A stretch of DNA of 64,000 nucleotides from Strigamia acuminata (Eukaryota; Arthropoda; Chilopoda; Geophilomorpha; Linotaeniidae). The stretch is taken from the NCBI GenBank assembly GCA_949358305.1, contig OX442324.1, positions 868,001 through 932,000 of the forward strand, given 5' to 3'. Both the position numbers and the translations under genes were made by a program. The notes under the pieces were generated by a model. The model was given only the letters and a program-made list of their open reading frames with translations. It was not told the origin of the DNA and ran no database searches. Within the stretch, counting starts at the first letter, position 1; each line of letters begins with the position of its first letter. Positions 58,154 through 64,000 of this stretch are shown here, one piece after another.

Positions 58154-61100
58154 AATGGCCACAAAGACGAAATAACAAAAAGAAAAGAAGAAAAAGAAAA
58201 TTAGAAATTATCGAGTTACACGCTATGGACGAACTTTTGCAGATTCCAGTAGTATTAAATGGTATGGAAATCACTGGCGTCTTGGACTCTGGAGGTTTTC
58301 GGAACATCATTAGTGAAGATTTGGTGAGAACTCTGCAGCTCAAATATCAGCCCTGTCCAGGTGTTCGATTGAGAGTTGTGGATGGCTCATTGATAATCCC
58401 AGAGGAAAAAGCCAGGATAACCATTGATGTTGGACAACAACAACATACCATCGACGTATTAATCGTTAATGGATTTGGACGCCATTTACTGCTGGGTGAC
58501 AATTTCTTAAGATCTGCAAAGTGTAAACTTGACTACGACCAACAGAAGATCTTTGTAGGCCCAAAAGATGAACAACAAGAAGTTTTCCCAATGTCAAAGA
58601 ATTATACTGATGTAAATTACATAGCCCGAGTTTTAAAACCAATAACAATTCCAGCATTACATGAATGTGTAGTTCCAATAAAAATTGCAAAGAAAGTAGA
58701 TGATGAACTATTCATAGAACCACTCAGTGGAGTAATTGATCGTTTTGGAGTGATTTGTTGCAAAACATTGACTAAATTCAGAAAAGGTGAAGGAGTTCTG
58801 CGAGTTGCGAATCCAACTAAAAAGACAATCTATTTAGGAAAAAACTCAGCAATAGCAAAAGCTTTTTATGTAATTGAGTCTGGCGTGCTTGATGAAAATA
58901 GAGTTGATCAATTTGACTTTAGCACAGCCATGGCAAATGATAATATGACGCCATCACAACAAGAACTGATGCGACAACTGCTAGAGAAAAATTCTGATAG
59001 ATTTGCGAAAACTGACAATGATTTAGGCAGAGCTCACGCGATTAAACATCGAATTGATACTGGAGATTCTCCTCCAATCCATTTACAACCTTATAGAAGA
59101 TCAATTAAGGAGAAAGAAATCGAGGATGCAGAAACAAAGAAGTTACTTGACCAGGGAGTCATTAGAGAATCTGAGAGCCCGTGGAGTGCACCAGTACTAC
59201 TCATCAAGAAGAGAGACGGCAAATGGAGATTTTGTGTAGATTGGAGACGTTTGAACGCAGTGACAAAGAAAATGGTGTATCCCTTACCGCGTATTGATGA
59301 CACCCTAGATCAATTAGCGGGTGCGAAGTATTTTTCAATGATGGATCTCATTCAGGGATACCACCAAGTCGAAATAGATGAACAAGATCGTGAAAAGACA
59401 GCATTCACCACGTCTAGTGGACACTATGAGTTTAATGTCCTTGGAATGGGATTATGTAACAGCCCAGCCGCCTTTCAAAAATTGATGAATAAGGTACTTG
59501 GTAATCTCCTGGGAAAAGTATGTATAGCATATCTTGACGATTTGATAGTGTTTTCAAAGACTTTTGACCAGCATCTTGTCGATTTGGAGGCAGTTTTCGA
59601 AAAGCTTAGAACAGCGAATCTCAAAGTTAAGCTGAGCAAATGTACGTTTGCGACACACACCATACGATATCTTGGACATGTGGTTGATGCTGAAGGTATT
59701 TCACCGGATCCCAGGAATCTGGATTCAGTCGCGAAGTTTCCAATTCCTGTGAACGTCAAACAACTACGTGGTTTTCTTGGATTATGCTCGTATTACCGGA
59801 AGTTCATCGCTGGTTTTGCGGACATTTCCAAACCTCTGGTGAATTTAACCAAAAAGGATGAAAAGTTTGACTGGGGGCCACCCCATGATAAAGCATTCCA
59901 CACGCTTCGAACAGCATTAGTAACAGTGCCGGTGTTGGCGCATCCAAATTTTGCTCAGCCCTTCATGATTTCAACTGATGCAAGTGCATATGGTTTAGGA
60001 GCAATTCTTAAACAAAAAGTCAACAACCAAGAGCGTGTTATCGCGTATGCAAGTCGTTTAATGAGCACAGCTGAACAGAATTACACTGCAACTGATAGGG
60101 AAATGTTAGCCATCATTTTTGCAATAGAGAAATTTAGACCGTACTTGTATGGACAGAAATTCCAAATAATCACCGACCATTCTGCCCTCCAATGGCTGAG
60201 AGGAGTCCGAAATCCAAATGGACGTCTAGCCAGGTGGGCGCTGCAACTAGCTGAGTATGATTTTGAAATATTTCATAAAAGCGGCAAGAAACACACAGAT
60301 GCCGATGCTTTAAGTAGGATCCAGGAAGAATTAAGTGAAGAAGAAATAGAAAAATTACCTTCGCTTTTCTTGGAAAACTTGGACCTCCCTGTTGAACAGA
60401 GGAAGGATCCCAAACTTCTGGACCTCATAACAGCGCTAGAAAACCAAGAGCAACTTCCAAGAAAAAGAAGACGACCACTAAAGCAGTTCGTTCTTCAAAA
60501 CAAAACGTTGTTCAGGAAGAAAAAACTTAACAGTTCCCTGAACATGGAAGATTTACTACTAGTAGTTCCAAAACAACTTCAAAAAGATGTATTGCATGAA
60601 ATGCACGATGGATTACTAGGAGCTCATTTGGGATTGGCAAAAACGTGGAAGCGAATAAGAACACGATTCTTCTGGACAAGAATCTACAAAGATGTTAGAA
60701 ATTACGTCTTGTCCTGCCAACACTGCGCAAAAGCAAAAACAATGACAACGCCAGCTAAAGGATTAATGCAGCCATGGTCAACAGTCTCAAAGCCCTTTGA
60801 GCGAATTGGAATAGATACACTTGGACCTTTTCCATTATCACGTCTTGGAAATAAACATGTTTTTGTTGTAACTGATTATCTTTCTAGAAATGCAATAGCT
60901 AGACCAGCAGCAGCAGCTACAGCGTTAGAAGCAGCAAAAACATTGCTTTATGAAATTATTCTGAAAGAAGGCAGTCCAAGAGAAATCCTAAGCGACTGTG
61001 GAACCGAATACAGGAATAAAATGGTTGAAGAAGTCTCAAATATGTTTAAAAGTTTGCATAAAACTACGTCAGGATACCATCCAAGAACAAATGGATTAAC

Positions 61101-61950
61101 TGAGAGATTTAATGCGACATTCGCAAAAATGTTGCAAAGTTATGTTAATGAAGAACACACTGACTGGGACGAATTTCTTCCATTTCTCCTGTTTTCATAT
61201 AACACGGCCGTTCATGAAACAACAGGATATACACCACATTATTTACTTCGTGGATATGATGTGGATTTGACAGTAGACGTTAATTTGGACTTGCCACAGA
61301 AAGAATTTACTTTAAGGACAGCGAAATTCATTCGAGCAGCTAGGAAAATTGCAAATGAGAGGCTTGAAAAACAATCTGTAAAAAGTAAGAAAAGATTTGA
61401 TGAGGATAGAGTCAACAAAGAGTTTGAACCAGGTGAATTGGTTTATCTGAAAACCATCAACAGAAAAGTTGGCTTATCAGAGAAGCTTTTACCGCAATTT
61501 TCCGGCCCGTATGAAATTGTGCGAAGAACTGCACCTAATGACTATGAAATTATTAATTCTACAAGAAAGAAAAGTGATATAGTGAATGTAGAAAGGTTAA
61601 AACCATATAAGGTGCGAATTGAAGAGGAAATAGATGAAGTTCTGAAGGATATGCCAGAAAAGAAAGTGAAATTTGCTGAAAAAGTGAAAAAAATCAGTAA
61701 AAATGGTGAAATTGTGGTTGAAAACACAGAAAAACCAGTGAAAACAACAAGAATCAAGCCAAAGGAGCGTTATATAGATGATACGGAACAAATTTCATTG
61801 AAATCGCTATTTGAATCACAGCCCACGAACGAAAATGATAAAAACCAACTTAAAAATCCGCCACCAGATGGCGCAAACACAAAAAACGATGATTTCCGGT
61901 CGCGCAGACTCAGACCGTTGAAACGAAAAGATTATCGTCATTGCTACTAA
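58150..61950 (+). CDS. pol: Gypsy-C Pol: protease, reverse transcriptase, RNase H, integrase
   Basis: Unbroken frame entered by frameshift, with the first Met at 58225. Counting from that Met: protease VLDSGGFRNIIS (about 19-30) and HLLLGDNFL; RT KKRDGKWRFCVDWRRLN, DLIQGYHQVEI, YLDDLIVFS (about 435), FLGLCSYYRKFI; RNase H STDASAYGLGAIL (about 582) and DADALSR; integrase zinc region HDGLLGAHLG…CQHCAKAKT (about 795-840), catalytic Asp 861 (GIDTLGPF), Asp 921 (LSDCGTEY), Glu 957 (LTERFNATF), and a C-terminal FSGPYEIV module (about 1094). The Lys/Glu-rich tail ends RLRPLKRKDYRHCY. A basic linker (NNKKKRRKRK) precedes the protease. All catalytic residues are present. Confidence 0.96.
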   Translation, partial: LEWPQRRNNKKKRRKRKLEIIELHAMDELLQIPVVLNGMEITGVLDSGGFRNIISEDLVRTLQLKYQPCPGVRLRVVDGSLIIPEEKARITIDVGQQQHTIDVLIVNGFGRHLLLGDNFLRSAKCKLDYDQQKIFVGPKDEQQEVFPMSKNYTDVNYIARVLKPITIPALHECVVPIKIAKKVDDELFIEPLSGVIDRFGVICCKTLTKFRKGEGVLRVANPTKKTIYLGKNSAIAKAFYVIESGVLDENRVDQFDFSTAMANDNMTPSQQELMRQLLEKNSDRFAKTDNDLGRAHAIKHRIDTGDSPPIHLQPYRRSIKEKEIEDAETKKLLDQGVIRESESPWSAPVLLIKKRDGKWRFCVDWRRLNAVTKKMVYPLPRIDDTLDQLAGAKYFSMMDLIQGYHQVEIDEQDREKTAFTTSSGHYEFNVLGMGLCNSPAAFQKLMNKVLGNLLGKVCIAYLDDLIVFSKTFDQHLVDLEAVFEKLRTANLKVKLSKCTFATHTIRYLGHVVDAEGISPDPRNLDSVAKFPIPVNVKQLRGFLGLCSYYRKFIAGFADISKPLVNLTKKDEKFDWGPPHDKAFHTLRTALVTVPVLAHPNFAQPFMISTDASAYGLGAILKQKVNNQERVIAYASRLMSTAEQNYTATDREMLAIIFAIEKFRPYLYGQKFQIITDHSALQWLRGVRNPNGRLARWALQLAEYDFEIFHKSGKKHTDADALSRIQEELSEEEIEKLPSLFLENLDLPVEQRKDPKLLDLITALENQEQLPRKRRRPLKQFVLQNKTLFRKKKLNSSLNMEDLLLVVPKQLQKDVLHEMHDGLLGAHLGLAKTWKRIRTRFFWTRIYKDVRNYVLSCQHCAKAKTMTTPAKGLMQPWSTVSKPFERIGIDTLGPFPLSRLGNKHVFVVTDYLSRNAIARPAAAATALEAAKTLLYEIILKEGSPREILSDCGTEYRNKMVEEVSNMFKSLHKTTSGYHPRTNGLTERFNATFAKMLQSYVNEEHTDWDEFLPFLLFSYNTAVHETTGYTPHYLLRGYDVDLTVDVNLDLPQKEFTLRTAKFIRAARKIANERLEKQSVKSKKRFDEDRVNKEFEPGELVYLKTINRKVGLSEKLLPQFSGPYEIVRRTAPNDYEIINSTRKKSDIVNVERLKPYKVRIEEEIDEVLKDMPEKKVKFAEKVKKISKNGEIVVENTEKPVKTTRIKPKERYIDDTEQISLKSLFESQPTNENDKNQLKNPPPDGANTKNDDFRSRRLRPLKRKDYRHCY

Positions 61951-63115
61951 AGTTCTTTGCAACGGTGAACGCAGATAATAGCGTGACCCGAAACAAAGTC
62001 TTCTTCTGATTATTTGTTGATAAATTGTGTTAAATTGTGTGTTAAAAGGTTTGTGTGCATGTTGTGAATGTTTTTAGGTGATTTTAGAAATGAATTGTGA
62101 CGTTTTTAACGTCCTTATGAACGAATTTCGTGAAATAAAATTCATCGCCATTTTCCTCACTTGTGTCGAATATTAATTAGGTGAAAACGTTTTAGACTAA
62201 ATCGTAAATAGTTGAGGATTTAATTTGATAAAATATTGTTGTGAAATAAAATAATTCTAGAATATAGAAGGAATTAAAATAAACAAGGGTGCGAATGGCT
62301 GGGAACGTTAAAGGACCCATCGCAACCTTCGCCATCTGCACTGAATTTCATTAGGTTTATTAAATAGGATAAAAATTAGAAATAATCAAAAATTAATAGT
62401 AATGACACGAGTGTTCGAAGGATGCGATGAAAATAAATAATTGCGAATTTTGTTGAAAATGAATAAATTTGAATTGATTTTGACAAACTGTAAATGTTTT
62501 GTGATGAAATTTTCGATAAATTTAATGTAAATATTTCACGGCATAATTTTGATTGAATGTAAATAAGAGTTAATTGTTGTAAATAATTGAAATGTGTTGA
62601 TGTTTTAACGGTATTGTTAATTTTAAAGAAAATTAGAGAAATAGGAAAAATATTTTTTGAATTTGTTTATTCCCACTTTGAAAATTGTTAAGAGTTGTAA
62701 TTTATTATGAAAATGCTTGTTTGTAGTGTGAATGATTTTGAGTGTTGTGCAAAAATATGAATTTTGATTTTGATAATTTAATTTTGACAAAATTTTTCTT
62801 TTGATTTATGTTTTTTTTTGTTAGACTTTTCAAATATGTAAAAATAAACAATAGAAAAGCAAAATTGTATTGGTGATATTAAGATAGTTAAGTTGAATTA
62901 CTTTATGATTTGATTGGAATGGTAACATTGGAATAAAAGGGAGTGAAATCAACTCCAGAATGATTTAAGTTTGTGTGATAACTATGAAACAGCTGAGTGA
63001 TAACTGATGAAAGGAAGAAAAAGCCGAACATTTCTTAAGAATGTCCGATTTAAAAGACACCTGTCTGGTACCGAAATTTGTATTTTGGGGTCCAAAACAC
63101 AGCAAAAAAGGGAGT
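61951..63115 (+). other. Gypsy-C 3' untranslated region and purine tract
   Basis: AT-rich and non-coding. It matches the Gypsy-D 3' region in inverted orientation but lacks the stretch that holds the small acidic ORF. It ends in gcaaaaaagggagt, the purine tract, before the 3' LTR. Confidence 0.75.
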
Positions 63116-63687
63116 TGTCACGTGTACGAACCGTGCCAATTAATGCGCGATTCGTAACACGTAATTCGAGTTATTATTAGTTAAAGTTGCTAAATTTCGG
63201 CCACAGATGGCGCTGGCGGCTGGAATCCGTCATCGCCATGTGATGGACCGATCAATTCAATTATGGGGTTTATGGCAGATTTGCTATAAATAAGGAGCCC
63301 GCACTAAGACAGGTCTCTAATACCTTTTGCCTTTCAGAGACTAGAGAGTCCAATGTCGCCTCAATAAAGAGAGCGGCTGCCGACTATAAACAGCAACAAT
63401 TAAAATACCATTTGGATTATCACACAGTTGTTTTATAGCCCAATTAATAGAAGTTGTAAATTTAACAAATGTAAAAGTGACAATTTATCCAAATATCATT
63501 CTGACCTGTTTGAGAATAAATGTATCTGAATTAATAAGGGATCGAACAAACTTTGTTTGTCCGGTCGAATAAAACTGAATTGAATTTAAAGCATAAACCA
63601 AATCTCATTCTTTCCTTTCACACTCACTAAACCCCAAATTAAATAACGTTGCGTGGAAACCTAATTAGGCCCGGAAACCACGTAACA
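63116..63687 (+). repeat. Gypsy-C 3' LTR (572 bp)
   Basis: One base different from 55127-55698. Followed by the TSD atat and Gypsy-D pol. Confidence 0.97.
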
Positions 63688-64000
63688 ATATCATAAGGGC
63701 CGGAAAATTGCGGTAAAAGCTTCTCTGACAAGCCAACTTTTCTATTGATGGTTTTCAAATAAACCAATTCACCTGGTTCAAATTCTTTGTTGACTCTGTC
63801 TTCATCAAACCTTTTCTTGCTTTTTGCAGACTGTTTTTCAAGTCTCTCATTTGCAATTTTCCTGGCTGCTCGAATGAATTTTGCTGTTCTTAATGTGAAT
63901 TCTTTCTGTGGCAAGTCCAAATTAACATCTACTGTCAAATCCACATCATATCCACGTAGTAAATAGTGCGGTGTATATCCTGTTGTTTCATGAACGCCCG
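63688..64000 (-). pseudogene. pol: Gypsy-D pol, integrase C-terminal part, continues beyond the window
   Basis: Minus-strand frame equal to Gypsy-C pol around VHETTGYTPHYLLRGYD, LDLPQKEFTLRTAKFIRAARK, GELVYLKTINRKVGL and PQFSGPYDI. Open to the window edge. The protein is cut at GPYD by the Gypsy-C insertion; its continuation is at 54427-54857. Confidence 0.9.

Larger units (their letters stand above)
55127..63687 (+). mobile_element. Gypsy-C: complete, apparently intact Ty3/Gypsy element, TSD atat
   Basis: An 8561 bp element with 572 bp LTRs that differ at one base, flanked by atat (55123-55126 and 63688-63691). It contains a primer site, a long leader, gag, a -1 frameshift site, an unbroken pol frame, a 1.1 kb 3' untranslated region and a purine tract (63102-63115). 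It is inserted into Gypsy-D pol in opposite orientation. It is probably recent and possibly active. Confidence 0.97.
52397..64000 (-). mobile_element. Gypsy-D: minus-strand Gypsy element, interrupted by a solo LTR and Gypsy-C, runs off the window
   Basis: Same family as Gypsy-C but more diverged. From its 3' side: LTR (52397-52972), 3' region with a small ORF (53302-53529), pol C-terminus (54427-54857), the insertions, then pol continuing at 63692-64000 and beyond. The split falls within one codon region (…FSGPYDI / VRRTALNDYE), confirming the pieces belong together. Confidence 0.9.

Overview
This is animal (eukaryotic) DNA, most likely from an arthropod, and I see no host gene in it. Essentially all 64 kb is made of LTR retrotransposons of the Ty1/Copia and Ty3/Gypsy superfamilies inserted into one another. 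The evidence is paired LTRs starting TG and ending CA, exact 4-5 bp target-site duplications (TSDs), tRNA primer-binding sites, polypurine tracts, and long Gag-Pol reading frames with CCHC knuckles, protease, YVDD/YLDD reverse transcriptase, RNase H and DDE integrase. The element names below are local labels.

Layout, left to right. Gypsy-A (+, 1 to about 47700, incomplete at both ends) is the oldest frame. It is split by three Copia elements. Copia-1 (2119-7571, TSD tacta) sits in its protease. Copia-2 (11548-38356, TSD ttaat) sits behind pol. Copia-4 (38955-45231, TSD tatat) sits just ahead of its third ORF. Copia-2 in turn carries Gypsy-B (- strand, 11780-24624, TSD actc) inside its 5' LTR and Copia-3 (30941-37750, TSD gttta) in its 3' untranslated region. 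From 47700 the sequence is a mosaic. It holds a Copia-5 tail, an inverted piece of a second Gypsy-A-type ORF3, and Copia-6 (from 49380), of which only the disrupted 5' LTR and leader remain. Gypsy-D (- strand, 52397 past the window end) follows. Inside Gypsy-D lie a solo LTR (54863-55120) and a complete Gypsy-C element (55127-63687, TSD atat).

How the genes work together. Each Copia element encodes one Gag-PR-IN-RT-RH polyprotein. The Gypsy elements keep gag and pol in different frames. Both families show a textbook -1 slippery heptamer at the junction: A AAA AAC in Gypsy-B, the same twice in Gypsy-A, and G GGA AAC just before the gag stop in Gypsy-C. Gypsy-A and Gypsy-B also carry a third ORF of about 800-940 codons after pol, where gypsy/retroviral env would lie. 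It has no recognisable envelope features, and in both copies homology begins directly after a candidate 3' splice site. This conserved, non-envelope, probably spliced ORF3 is my leading candidate for something undescribed. A second candidate is a small acidic ORF with its own candidate splice acceptor in Gypsy-D, absent from its relative Gypsy-C.

State of the elements. Copia-3, Copia-4 and Gypsy-C look intact and recent (LTR pairs differing by 0, about 5 and 1 bases by eye). Copia-1 has identical LTRs but no visible Gag start. Copia-2 has one in-frame stop, Gypsy-B has one pol frameshift, and Gypsy-A is heavily broken. All comparisons were made by eye, and no database search was possible.
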